Positions 24,401-37,130 of a stretch of 64,000 bases of DNA are shown piece by piece. Position numbers and translations under genes: made by a program. The stretch's first letter is position 1; each line of letters begins with the position of its first letter. Under the pieces are notes generated by a model. That model was not told where the DNA came from, did not search any database, and saw only the letters and a program-made list of their open reading frames with translations. This DNA comes from Beaufortia kweichowensis (Eukaryota > Chordata > Actinopteri > Cypriniformes > Gastromyzontidae): the NCBI GenBank assembly GCA_019155185.1, contig CM032805.1:2722239-2786238 (forward strand), read 5' to 3'.

Positions 24401-27400
24401 CAGATGAGACCAGAATATAAACACAACAAGTTTCACTGTATTTTCCCATAGTAAACCATTACAAAGAAACATGTTACATGGATTGACACATTAATGCAGA
24501 GATATTAAAAGAAGAAATTCAGTATATACCTTTAAAAATAAAGCATGCCATGTACATGCAAGCAGTTGAGACCAGAATTTGAATGCAGCGTGCTCTTGTT
24601 AATCCTACAGGTCATAAGGTTTATTGTAGATATGGGCTCTCAGATTTTTCTGTCATTTTGTTGAAATCTTATGTTAAAAACGTGAAGCATGATGTGCAGA
24701 GTGTTGCATAATGCCATTTTTTTTTTGGCAGAAAATTGAAATGTTTTGACAACATTTTCATCTGTATGGGAAATGTTTTTGACAAAATAAGGAAAGGGAT
24801 CAAAGCATGAAAACGCCATTTGAACTTAAATAAAATTAAATCTGCTAGTCATATTGAAGGTAGTAGCTGTGTAACACAACAAAATAAAACGGTATCCATC
24901 ACCTGAAAACACATTACTCACTGGACTGCAATGATTTTCTTTTTATGTCTTACTTCTCAGCCGGAGCTGTTATATTTGGCTGTACCGTCGCCCTGTGCTT
25001 TCTGATACGGGACCTCATGTTTTACGTGATTGGTGAGTTTATCAGTTTTTATCATCTGCACTGTTTTTTGTATTGGTATGTTTTTCGCATAAATATACGT
25101 ACATTTCAAACCATACAGTAAAGAGGCTGTTGTTTTTGTATTCTTTTGTTGGAATAGGAAAAGGATATGGAAAGGAACATGCTTCTGATAACAGAAGTTT
25201 CTTGTGTGTAAACTGTTCTTTTAGTAGATAAGAACAGGCTATCAGAGTACACAATTTGCTTTTGTCTTTTCAGTTTTTAAAAACTGCATAATAAGACAGC
25301 CTTTTATCTTAGACATTAGGGAAATAATGATATACTCAGCTAATGATACAATACTGGTTCCACAGTTCTTATATCATATCGATACACCCCTTTTAAGACC
25401 CGTTCACAACTGTAAATAATTATAATAACGACCCGATTGACGATAACTATATTAGCTTTCACACCAACGGTCAAAAACAATAAGCAAACTGCAAAGGCTT
25501 GTGCATACATATAATATATACAGTAAATATCTGATGGTCTGTTGTCTGACTGCCCATTAGCGCCCCAAAAACACCAATTCCGGACCACTACTGTCTTTAA
25601 TTTAGACAATAAAACCCACATTGGATAGCAGATATGAAAGAGCAAAAGACCCTAGAGAGTTGGTGGTCATAAACCCTCACTTGCTTCTCTTTTTGTGTTT
25701 CTTGTATGATCCAAATGGTATGATTCAATATTTGGTCACACCAAAACACTACACTTGCTATTTTTGCAGGCCATTACTGCATCACATTTACATAATGTTA
25801 TTTGCCTGTTGGTGTGGATGCGAATATAATTATCAGTATAGTTATTATTATCGTCCATAGTGTGAATGGGCCTTAAAGTGGACATTGGATAAAATTTTCT
25901 GCTGTCTGAGCTGTCTGAGTCTTAAACTGTGTTATCCAGCGAGCTGTTTGATTTCGCTGCCGGTATAGTATCCGCTATGTAAATAGACACATAGACAGAT
26001 ACCTTCCAACAGGTTTTTGAACTCAAGCTTGTGCATTGGAATTTGATGAGTACATTGTTTGATATGGTCAAAATGGTGTTGTTTTACATGACCATTGAGG
26101 AATTTTAACCAAAGTGTGTTACATAAAGAGCCTAAAGAATAATACCAACTTGTGGAAAATGGGAATCTGATTTCCCCTTTAAGCTGCTTTTTGCGTATTG
26201 TCAAGAAAAATAATGTTTTTAACCCTGTTTTGTAACATTATTTCACTCTGTAGGTGGAATAACTGTTTCCATCATCGCATTCGTCTTCACTATTAAGTTC
26301 CTGTGTGAGATTGCTGCTCGTGTGGTCAGCTTCTTACAGAATGATGATCCTGCTCGACATGGTGACCGCAGTATCTACGACTATGTGCGCGGTAACTATC
26401 TGGACCCACGCTCATGCAAGGTCTCCTGGGACTGGAAGGAGCCACAGGAAGTGGGTCAAACCATGAGCTTCCGAGTACAGGTGACCAATCACAAGCTTCT
26501 CTAAACCATATTTTTGACCACATTATGTAAGAGCATTCTCAATCAATAGACTCCTTATTGATTGTACAGTCTTACATCTCAAATCAAATATCTACAGTTT
26601 GTATTATGAGTATTTACTAGTTATTTTAAAATCTCTTTTTAAGCTTTTCTACAAAAATGGCCAGCCGTTTCCAGCGCACAGGCCTGTGGGATTGAGGGTG
26701 AACATCACTCACATAGAGTTGGCGTTTGAAGTCCCTGTCACCCAGGAGGTTATCCAAGAGCCGGAGTCGAATGTAGTCAAAGTGGCCTTTACTGTGCGTA
26801 AGGCTGGACGCTATGAGATAGCTGTCAAACTTGGAGGTCTGAATGTTGCCTACAGTCCTTACTACAAAATATTTCAACCAGGTAAAATGCAGTTCTTCTG
26901 AAAGATGTGTTTATGCATGTGTGTTGTTGCTTGTCTTTTCTTTCTCTTATATTTTTAATGTATTGCTTATCAATATGTTTACTGTACAGCTGCTTTGTAA
27001 CAATGCAAACTGTGAAAGGGTCATTCTTACAAAACCACTAAAACATCATGGCAGTAAAGATTTTAATAATTTAATATATTATAATATATTAATGTAATTC
27101 GATAACACAAAAAATAATCATAACAAACATAATTGTGTTCTGTGCCTTCCTATTAACATAGGAATAAATTAATTTTAGCTTTTTCTGCTGAAAATCTCAT
27201 TACCGCAGCGTGTCTTGATTTGTCTGGGTGAAACATTGACCAAATATTCACATATAATTAAAGAAACAGAGGAAAAAGGAAGTGTCCGTGACTGATGTTC
27301 TCATGCTCTGGAACATTTTTAAAGGACACACACACAGATATTTACATTAAGTTTGATTTTGTTGAACCCATCTGTCAGGACCTTTTAAACACCTACCAGG

Positions 27401-30400
27401 TAAAAAGATTTCTTTTTCGTTCTGTAGTTAAAAACTTAATATTCATTTATCACACTGTACACGACTTTTGACTTTATTACCTATACAGGCATTTTTCCAC
27501 ATATAAAAAAATATTTATAATTTTCTATTAAAATATAGTATATTAATGTCTACTTTTGTATGATGCATGAAGAATTGCTTAGGCATCATGGCAAAACATG
27601 CCACGGGATTGACAGTTTTCAATGGTTACGGTAATGAGACATTTTCCTTAAAATTTCAAAATTGTGTGAAATTGTCAGTAATAGGTTTTAAATGAATGAT
27701 TTTAAACAAGTCAGTCCTTATAATATAAGTCTAAGGCGTCCACAGAATATGTCTGTGAAGTTATAGCTTAAAATACACCACAGATCATTTATTATACCAG
27801 TGGTTCTCAACCGGTTGGGGTGGGGGGGGTGCGGACACTCTCCCGGGGGGCGCGAGTAGGCTACAGGATGGGAGGAAAAAAACCTGAAAAAAAAACAATT
27901 TGCACATTTTTTTATCACTAAGCTACTGTCATAAAAAACTATAGTTTTGTATATACATAACTCCTGAATAAAAATTAAAATGTGTTTGGACTGATTTAAA
28001 AAAAAAAGTTTTGAACAAATTTGATTGGTTTGTCGATAGTGAGCGCAAATGCAGGTGATAAGCGGTTTTATTAAGCGAGTCATTGAGTCGTTCATTCACG
28101 ATTCGTTCAAACGGCCGATTCATCAAGAATGAGACAGATGTTTGTGAATGGGTCATTGAATCTTTGACTCAAATGATTTGTTCAAAACACGATTGATCTT
28201 GTTGTGAGATGCACTAGATTGTGATCTTTGTTTGGATTCATCGGATCTATTTTCACTGCTAAAATAGACCAAAACAGTCATTATTTCGTCTAAAATGTAA
28301 GTGACTTAATATTATTAACTTGTTTGTTGAACTGTCATGTCAGTGTCACATTTTCAATCGTGAGGTGATGGTAAATTAAGTGATGGTCAATTGTCAAGTG
28401 TGTGCTGCGCTCATAGACTTTAGAAAACGGCGCTCATTTGTTTGATTTCTCCTCGAGAAGCTGCGCAAGCCTCAAAAGTTTAAGGTCCTTGCAGTCTCCT
28501 GACTGAGTCGAAACTATGTGATTAGTTTTTCATATTCGTCATTTAGTGTCTCTCAATTGTCAAAAACACCCCTCAAAATATTTGCTACAGATGCGAAAAA
28601 TGCAGAAAATCGAACCATCCGAATTAATTTTTATGACGGACGGAAGTTTCAGAGGCTGCAAACGTATAAAATGTGAGGTTGTATTTAGTTTTATATATAT
28701 ATTTGTGTGAGCAGGATTCTCAAAAATGATTGCACTCAAAACGAAATACCGCAATCCTGCACAAATCGAGGATGATTTGAGGCTATGTTTATCAAACATT
28801 GAGCCAAGAATTGAGGATTTTTGCAAAGCAGGCTCAGGTCTCACATTAACATCACCTACCTGTTACAAGTTTCTGTAAAAAATGCAGATGATGTCTACTA
28901 TTAGGCCTAGTAATAATAACAATAATAAAGCATAAATTAATATCAGAGGTCTGGTGCCAATTCCCACTGCACTGGGGCCCCAACTGCAATGAACCAGCTT
29001 TGGGGGGGCCCAGCTTGCAAAAGGTTGAGAACCCCTGTATTATACCATACTCTAAATAGTCATTTTTGTGTGGGAGCAAAAACAAGCGGTTTTTGGTGTG
29101 TGTCACTTGTGAATGAGCTGCTGATCTCCATCCCATTTCTGACTGAGGGCATAAAGCTATTTGGGCTTGTCCTTGCCGTAACAACAAAACAGGAGAACGG
29201 GGAGTGCCTGACTGAAGGCCTACCAAGGATTTTTAAATTTTGCAAGCCTTGTTACTAGTACCTGATCTTACTTGGTCTCAGTTGGTCTCAGTTGACTTGA
29301 CTCTAAAGAATTTTTAGACACTTTATAGAAAGTGCCATTGCAGCGATGGTACCAGCTTTTAGGGTTGAGTCTTATACATAGTGAAAAGTAAAACAGTATG
29401 TTAACATTTCATGAATTTCATGTTTGTCTTTCAGGTACAGTGGTGCCGTCTAAAACAAAGATAGTGTATCATTTCTCCACACTGGTGCTGACATACGGCC
29501 AGCAACACATCCTGCAGATTGAACCGCGTGACGAGTATGGCAACCCTACGAGTAACACAGTCTCACTGGTGGATGAAGTCAATTACAGTGTGCATGTCCA
29601 CACAGTAAGAGCGCTTATGGTCTACCAAGAGGTTATAACTCAGATAAAGTTGGCATCTCAATAGTTGATTTTTTTTGCTCTGTGCTTTATTTACATTGGA
29701 TAATCAAAGAGTTGGTGAGCTCTTGACCATGGCCTTGACAGTAACCATATCGCTTCTCACACTGAAAAACTTTCAAGACTTTGATCTGCTCAGATCTAAT
29801 CTGAAGACAAAGCCCCAAAGTGACAAATACACAGCACACAGGATAAAATGATTCTGTAACCTACAGTACAGTACATTGCAGTTCAGTCCAGTTGTTTGGG
29901 TTTTTTTTAAACAGTTCGTAGGTTTGCTAAAATTGTTGTATCTGCTAGTGGGATGCCACCTTAAAGTGAATCTTGAAGGTTTGTGTAAGTGGCTCGTTCC
30001 AGTACTTACTTTGTGTTCCTGCAGCTGGGCCCAGTGGAGGAAGAGAGTTCAGAGGATTACTACAACACATCTGTAACATTAAATAAGATGCAGTGTCAGG
30101 TTCTGATGAGGCTCACATTCAGGAAGAAAGGATGCTTTAGAGCGTGTATCTCATATAAGGATCAGCCTCTTAGCAATGGGGTGTTTGACATCATTGTCCT
30201 AAGTGGTAAGTTGAAGTTGGTGTTGTCTAAATTCTATTGTTTTACGCTGTACATTTGTACAATAACAGCTGTTTAAGTCCAAGTACTGGTAAATGACATA
30301 CAAGGTAATATCTTCTGTAGAGATTCTTAAAATAATTTTTCAAAATCCACATATCTTTATTACAAATGACTAGAAAAGTCAAAGATCTTAATTCATCAGT

Positions 30401-33400
30401 ACAGGGTCTAGTAACTCTCTTTTACTAATTAGCTGCAATCCATAAGTTCAGCAGTACAGCAATCATAGATTTGTTTTATCATGTATAACCCCATCTTGTT
30501 TTTTACATCATTACTGTATGTCTTCACACAGAAAATGAGAAGAACTGCGTGGAGAAAAATGTGTCTACCCCAGGTATCAGCATCTATTTTGAGGCCTACC
30601 TCTACAACATGGGCAACTACAGTAGTTGTGCCTGGCAGTTTCCAGCATCCTCCCAGCTGGCGCTGCAGAGACGGCCATCTATGTGTGATGAAGAGGAGGA
30701 ACATGAACCCCCACTCGAGGGTCAGTCGGAGAAAATCAAGAAACCAAAAAAAGTTTACTGCTATATATCACCAAAGGTAAAGAATTTGGGTATGAATCTA
30801 AGTTGCTATATTTGGTAATGTTTGGATACAGACAAGTGATGTTTCATTTATATATGTTTTAGCAATTATCTGTGAAGGAGTTTTACCTAAAAATTATTCC
30901 CTGGCGCCTTTTCACCTTCCGTGTGTGCCCTGGAACTAAGGTTAGACAGGCTTACTTTGCCTACTACTTACATTGGATCTTTAAAGTCGACATGAAAGAT
31001 TTATCCCATTTGCAGATTGTCTGTGCATGTTATCTTAATATAATATTTACTTTCAATTGCTCTTATGTTTTTAGTTTCCAGTGAGTGAAATCTAGTTAAT
31101 TATTGTTTATTGCAGTATTTGCAGATCCCTTATTTTTTTCTTCCTTGCATGTTTCTGTGAATATTTTAGGTCAATGTTTTTTCTTCGTTTATATAAACAC
31201 TGATATATTTCTTCCTCCTGTCCCTGGCAGTTCACATACCATGGGCCAGACCCTGTTCACAAGTACCTGACACTGGTGGTGGATGATGGGATTCAGCCTC
31301 CAGTAGAGCTCAGCTGTAAGGACAGGAATATCATGGCTGCCACCTTCATCCGGTTTCTCCACAAAAACATTGGTTAGTGTGAGTACTGGTGTGTCATAAC
31401 TCATCACATGGTTTTATGTTAAGGTGTGCTTGTTTTTTGTGCTGCTAGGAGGATCAGAAACTTTTCAGGACAAGGTCAACTTTTTTCATCGAGAGCTGAG
31501 ACACATTCACTCCAAAAGACCTCGCACTAAAACCTGCCTGAAAATCAGCCGGCAGTCCCTCCTCGAGTCGGTGAGTTTGTGAAATCTCTTCAAAACATAT
31601 CTGTACAATAAAGTATGTTTAATATGTGCTTGCTTGTAAATCAGCACTACATCTTTGAAATACATTGTGGGTATTAGGCATGTGAATGTATCAGATTTTC
31701 ATGCGGTCATTATCATGCTATATTGCAAATATATTTACAAATGGTATAACACGTATATTTATTTTTCAGTCTCTAAAGGCCACAAGAAACTTTTCAGTGT
31801 CTGACTGGAGCAAGAACTTTGAAGTTGTGTTCCAGGATGAAGAGGGTTTGTTCACAAAATAATATTCATTTGATAATTTTACAAAAGTATCAGCAGTTTA
31901 AAGGGAAAAAAATAGATATGTCTTAAATCAATTCAGCTAATATTGTGATATTCTGTGATTTTAGTGATATTTTTAAATGACTATTTAATGATGACTTTGT
32001 TTGATGTGTGTTTAGCTTTGGACTGGGGAGGGCCGAGACGTGAGTGGTTTGAGCTCATCTGTAAATCACTGTTTGACACCAATAACCAGCTCTTTATTCG
32101 CTTTACTGACAACAACCAGGGTTTGGTAAGTCTTTGCACATATTATTTTAGTACCGTTGATATGTTTTGAAATGTGATATTTGGATAGTTAACACATTAT
32201 CCCACCAATTTCTCACCTCACAAATAATTCTGTTTGTATGTTAGCAACAGTATCCACATTCTCTGTTCTTTAAAATTGTCTGCTTGGACCCCAATCATCA
32301 CCACGAATTGTTATTATATGATGTCTTGTGCTTTTGTAGTACTAGTTTGTGAGGTGCTTGACATTGTCGACACAGTTCTTACCGAGTACAGCAGTAAGTC
32401 GATAGATCGGCCTGCATGTAAGAGTCAGGAAAAAATCTTTTGAACTCCTCCTACAGCATTTGTTCAGTTTGCACGAAATTTGGTATAACATCTACAGGCC
32501 ATGCCGGCAAAAGTTGTTGATAGATTTTTTCATAATTTGACAAGCAATGCTTTGGTATTGACATGAAACTTCTGATTGGTACGTTCTTGCTGTGATTAGT
32601 TGTCTAGCTTTGTTTGCCCATCCGGATCCAAAGTCAAGTCTAGTTTTTGTTTGTTTTTCTTTGTTATGTTTAATAAACTGCACATAAACTGTGACATTTA
32701 TTGATCAGTATATAATTTATATAACTTATATAATAATTTTTGCTGTATTTGAAGTAAAATTTGACATTTTTAACAAGATCCATGATGTTGTTTGAAAATG
32801 TCACATTACCTATGCTATTTACAACAGAAAAGTTGTGTTGTGTTGTCTCTGTACATTATTAAAATGCATCTGGCCAAATATTACCGTAGAATTTCACTTA
32901 ATTCTTAATAATAACTGCACTAAAAAGTGTTAATTAGTGTTAATTAATTCACTGCAGTAATGTATATTTATCTTAAATGTTGATCAGAGGATGATGGCGA
33001 TGGCTGTTTTTCAAACAGGTCCATCCAAATCCTGAACGTCCTCCTCATCTAAGAGTGAAGCTGTATGAGTTTGCAGGGCGAGTGGTGGGAAAGTGTCTAT
33101 ATGAGTCGGCTTTAGGTGGAGCCTACAAGCAGCTTGTACGAGCCCGGTTCACCCGTTCCTTCCTGGCCCAGATCATTGGGTTACGTATGAACTACAAGGT
33201 AACAAAGTGCTTAGATTCATGCCCGCTAATAAATGTGTTTAAAATACACTAATAAATGGCTCATTTTTAAACGCATACCCTCTCTTATGTTTATTCTTGC
33301 CCTGTGTATTTGTGTGCAGAAATTAAATTGCAGTTATGAATACTTTCCATATTCTTACCAAGTTAAAAAAGTTTTGTTCATATCTTGCTTTGCAGTATTT

Positions 33401-36280
33401 TGAAACGGACGATGAAGAATTTTACAAAACAAAGGTTTGCTATATCCTGAACAATGATGTAAGTGAAATGGACTTGGTGTTTGCAGAGGAGAAGTACAGC
33501 AAGTCAGGACAGCTAGAAAAGGTAGTGAATTTACAACATAAATTCAGTCACTTGGAAATTCGTTGTTTGGTAGACTGAAAATAATTAAATGGAGGGCCCT
33601 CTGGTGGAGATCAAGTGTGATGTGTTTATGTTATGTACACTGGCAGTAAAGTCATAATGTTACAGGTGGTGGAATTGGTGCCTGGTGGTGTTCAGATTGC
33701 TGTAAATAATGAGAATAAAATTTACTACTTGAACCTGCTGGCCCAGTACAGACTGGCCAGTCAAGTGCGAGATGAAGTAGAGCACTTTCTCAAAGGTAAG
33801 AACCCATAATTGAACTACCCTGGTTTCTCTGTGGGAGGACAATGTCTGTGGCTAAATGACATCTTTTGTTCAGGTTTGAATGAACTAGTGCCTGAAAACC
33901 TCCTGGCTATTTTTGATGAGAATGAACTGGAGGTAAGAAATTTGTCTTAAAGATGTACAAATTACCAAGAAAATACAGTAGCATTTTTTAGAAGATTAGG
34001 GAAAGCCACTTTCCCCTGATAGATTAGGCACATTTCTAAAATAGATAGGTAACTAATTCTAATACATAGGTATTAGAATTAGTGTGATGCAACAACATGT
34101 AGTTTATGAAAAGAAATTTTTTTTGGAATCAAGGACCTCCTAACTTGTAGACACTAGCCAAACAAGAAGTTCAATGGTGACACCTGTATCAAACCTGTCT
34201 AATCTTACCCATCTCACCTTGTGAGTTTTCCCAGTCTTAAAACACACACAGTAAATAAAATAGATAATAAATGCCTATAAAAACATACGTCTTGTAAAAC
34301 GTCTATAATAAAACAAAGTACAAACAGTTTATACTGTGTATACACTTATAGGGAGTAGATCGATAGTGATAGTTTGAATTAGTTTTTAAACAGTATTTTT
34401 CATGTTTTACAAGTCATTGTTTTAAAACATGCTGTTTTTTTCTGTTTTAGTTGTTGATGTGTGGTACAGGAGACATTAATGTGCAGGACTTCAAAGCTCA
34501 TGCTGTAATTGTTGGAGGCTCATGGCACTTCAGAGAAAAAGTGAGTGACTAAATAATAATAAAGATAATAGTAGCATAGATTATTTAAAACATGTTTTCA
34601 TAAATGTTGTTTTCCTGAAAAGTAGACCACCTTGAGCACAAATGCTCATATTGAGTTTATAAAGAGCATTAACAAAGTAACAGAAAAAAATACTTAAAAA
34701 GCCTCATTTATGAAACATGATCAGATGTTGTATGTCATTTTAAAATGTAATATTTGTTTGCAAGCTACAATTTCAGTCTCAGCTATAGGCTATTAACAGA
34801 TTTAGTGTTTTGAAATTGTCCACTAATATTGTTTAGCTATGGACATGCATCACTTGGAAATTTAATGTTTTTTTTTCAATATTGTCAAGGAAAATGTGAT
34901 ATTATTCTGTTGTAAATGGGGCAGTAATTGAATGACATTTCTGGAAAATCACATATTTGAAAACAAACAATTAACTTACTTTTCATTCATTTTATATATT
35001 GGCTTAGTGCTCACAGCAGAGCTCCCATCTTAGGAATATATATTATCAAATGTTAAAACAAGCTCATTCCAGCTCTACTGTCGTTTAGGTGATGAAGTGG
35101 TTCTGGGCAGTCGTGTCTTCCTTCACACAGGAAGAGTTGGCACGTTTGTTGCAGTTCACTACTGGCTCTTCACAACTCCCACCCGGTGGCTTTAACACAC
35201 TTTGCCCATCGTTCCAGATCATAGCGGCTCCCACACACAGTACACTGCCCACCGCACATACCTGGTAAGTGAACATAACCTGTATGCACTCCAAATATTC
35301 CCTCACTTCACAGAAAATTTTTATGTCAAATTTTGCCTTGTATATAGTACTAACTGTAAAATGATTGTAAGATTATAATCAATATATAATAATTTCTGCA
35401 AAGAAAGATGACTGAATTAATGTCAAATACATCCAATTTAATCATTTTCAAGAGATTGACGGACGTCAGAAATGTCATGTAATCATAAGGCTCATACTTA
35501 CATCAGCAATTATGACAAGATAATGCATCAAAAATGGTATACAGTATATAATTTGACGATGATGCATTTAGTTCATTAGCATGTAGTGTTGTTGGTCAAT
35601 TGTAGGTCACCACTTACTATGTTGAACTGTTAACCAGATACTGGAATATTTATGATATTAAAATGTGCACAGTATTAAGACAATATTAGCAATCGCTGTT
35701 ATAAATCTCTCGGTTATTGAATAACTGAAAAATTACAATTAATGGAAAAATGGAAAACCCAAAGACAAGATATATGAAAACAAGCTGATATTACAGTAAG
35801 AGCCGCTTACATATAATAAAAGCGATACAGTAAGATTAATGTGTGTTTGGACATATAATATAAAAGCTATATCGTAGGATGAATGTGTGTGTTTGGTTCC
35901 GATTAAGTTAACTATGGCAGCATTAACATGTGTAAACAGTGAATTAGGTGAATGTCCAGGTAAAGAGATGAGTCATTAGTATAGAATTAAACTGATTGAG
36001 TGTGTTGGAATCCATGGGAGGCTATTCCAAAGGATCAATCACCTTTAAAAGATTTGAATATTCTGGGAATTATTACCAGACTTGCATTCAGATCAATTAA
36101 GACTTTTTTATCTTGAGTAAAATTGCTTGATTTTAGCTTTCATGTTTAATTTCTCATCCATCTCCTGCCCTGTTCAGTTTTAACCAGCTGTGCCTCCCAA
36201 CATATGACTCCTACGAGGAACTTCACAAGCTGCTGAAGCTGGCGATTAGTGAAGGAAGTGAGGGCTTTGGGATGCTCTGA
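21446..36280 (+). CDS. arel1: AREL1, HECT-type E3 ubiquitin ligase (extended N-terminus)
   Basis: Twenty-one coding exons join to 3,063 nt (1,020 residues): 21446-21593, 22797-22965, 23937-24157, 24961-25032, 26254-26480, 26644-26881, 29435-29604, 30025-30205, 30532-30776, 30863-30940, 31231-31372, 31449-31570, 31770-31845, 32016-32125, 33019-33198, 33396-33521, 33666-33795, 33874-33932, 34451-34540, 35089-35264 and 36178-36280. From Met199 (MFYVIGGITVS) the protein is colinear with human AREL1 (823 residues): membrane segment, filamin-type repeat at about 250-355, HECT domain at about 680-1020. The catalytic Cys is residue 987 in HTCFNQLC, its codon split by the last intron. AREL1 ubiquitinates IAP antagonists such as SMAC and HtrA2 and so limits apoptosis. 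Residues 1-198 are upstream of the human start I know: a hydrophobic segment (LLIFILSSVLWVFFW), two SAM-like segments (around 34-57 and 94-120) and a second hydrophobic segment at 180-195. No disabling change is visible. Confidence 0.95.
22590..22735. repeat. Dispersed repeat in arel1 intron 1
   Basis: The segment containing 'gcaccaaatttatatagcgt' and 'cagggggcgctacagaaccc' resembles a dispersed repeat common in fish introns. I cannot assign boundaries or class. The rest of the intron (21594-22796) shows no feature. Confidence 0.35.
25397..25873. mobile_element. MITE in arel1 intron (TAA target)
   Basis: The left end 'gacccgttcacaact' and right end 'agtgtgaatgggcc' are inverted repeats of each other, and TAA flanks both sides. 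That pattern fits a PIF/Harbinger-like miniature element of about 475 bp. The interior holds 'gataactata'-type words and no intact coding. Confidence 0.55.
27798..29037 (+). mobile_element. hAT transposon remnant with transposase C-terminus
   Basis: The terminal inverted repeats are CAGTGGTTCTCAACC on the left and GGTTGAGAACCCCTG on the right (14 of 15 match when inverted). An exact 8-bp duplication, TATTATAC, flanks the element (27790-27797 and 29038-29045). Near the right end a plus-strand frame at about 28711-28878 reads as the C-terminal tail of a ZBED/FAM200-type hAT transposase (ALKTKYRNPAQIEDDLRLCL and SNIEPRIEDFCKAG). The rest of the enzyme is missing, so this is an internally deleted copy. 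It lies in the 2.5-kb arel1 intron between 26881 and 29435. Confidence 0.88.
32436..32560. repeat. Dispersed repeat in arel1 intron
   Basis: The words 'ttgaactcctcctacagcat', 'gcacgaaatttggtataaca' and 'ggccatgccggcaaaagttg' match a family common in ostariophysan introns. Another decayed member seems to lie at about 59640-60060 in mthfd1. Boundaries and class are uncertain. Confidence 0.4.
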
Positions 36281-37130
36281 GCGTTTGTCCACACCCTATG
36301 GACATTCCAGTGAACTCTCTAAAGGAAGGACTTTGATGAGAAGGATTCAGGAGTTGTGTATATATATATATATGTATTTTAAAAAAAAGAAAATGGGGAA
36401 AAACCTAGTTTTTCATTTCAGTTGCCTCTTTGCTATGTGTGAGTTATTCACACACATATAAACACATGGCCTAACTAAAAGTCAATATGCTTGTTTTGCA
36501 TTTGGCATAAACGGAGCTGGATTTTTTATGGAACATAGTAGACTGAGAATGACTGCATACCCTCTGCTTTTTGGCCTTAACTGATCAGGGAAGTTTATGT
36601 ATATAACAGAATATATTTATTGGTTTTCTTTTTTCTCAGAGTTTTGTTTGTACATTGTATGCATCTTTTCCTTGCAATTGTTCTTTTGAAATTTAGTAAG
36701 AAGGGACCGTATTTACATTACAACTACTCATAACTGATCTCAGAGATGTTGCAGACAGACATTCCAGATCAAATGTTTGTTTCAGGTTTAAGACCGCTGC
36801 TTTGCACAGGCTGATGTGCCCTGTGCTCTTCTTATTAAACCCCTTAATGTTTATTTGGACATTTGTAAACATGTAACTTATGGATAACATGTATGAAAAA
36901 ATAATTATGCTAAACACGTAATGTGCATTTAAAAAAAAACAATACTAGTAATAATCTGGCACAAAGCTCAGTACTTTGTTACTCATTATGTCTGCTGTGA
37001 AATTTGGGGGTTTATGCCCCTCTATGCAGCACCATTCCAAGAAGATAATAGAATACTGAATTTTGCTTGTTTTATGCATAAATAATGTTTTATTTGGTTC
37101 TGTTTAAGCCACATTAAAGCTGTTTTCATG
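36281..37130 (+). other. arel1: arel1 3' UTR and likely polyadenylation site
   Basis: The sequence after the arel1 stop includes a (TA)n run at 36357-36373 and a poly-A stretch, with no other coding. A candidate signal ATTAAA lies at about 37112-37117 ('cacattaaagctg'). An earlier ATTAAA is near 36834. The true mRNA end cannot be chosen from sequence alone. Confidence 0.4.

Noticed and set aside
28852..29258. Long frames on both strands at the right end of the hAT element
   Set aside because: They cross the element boundary and flanking intron; only the short transposase tail at 28711-28878 has protein similarity.
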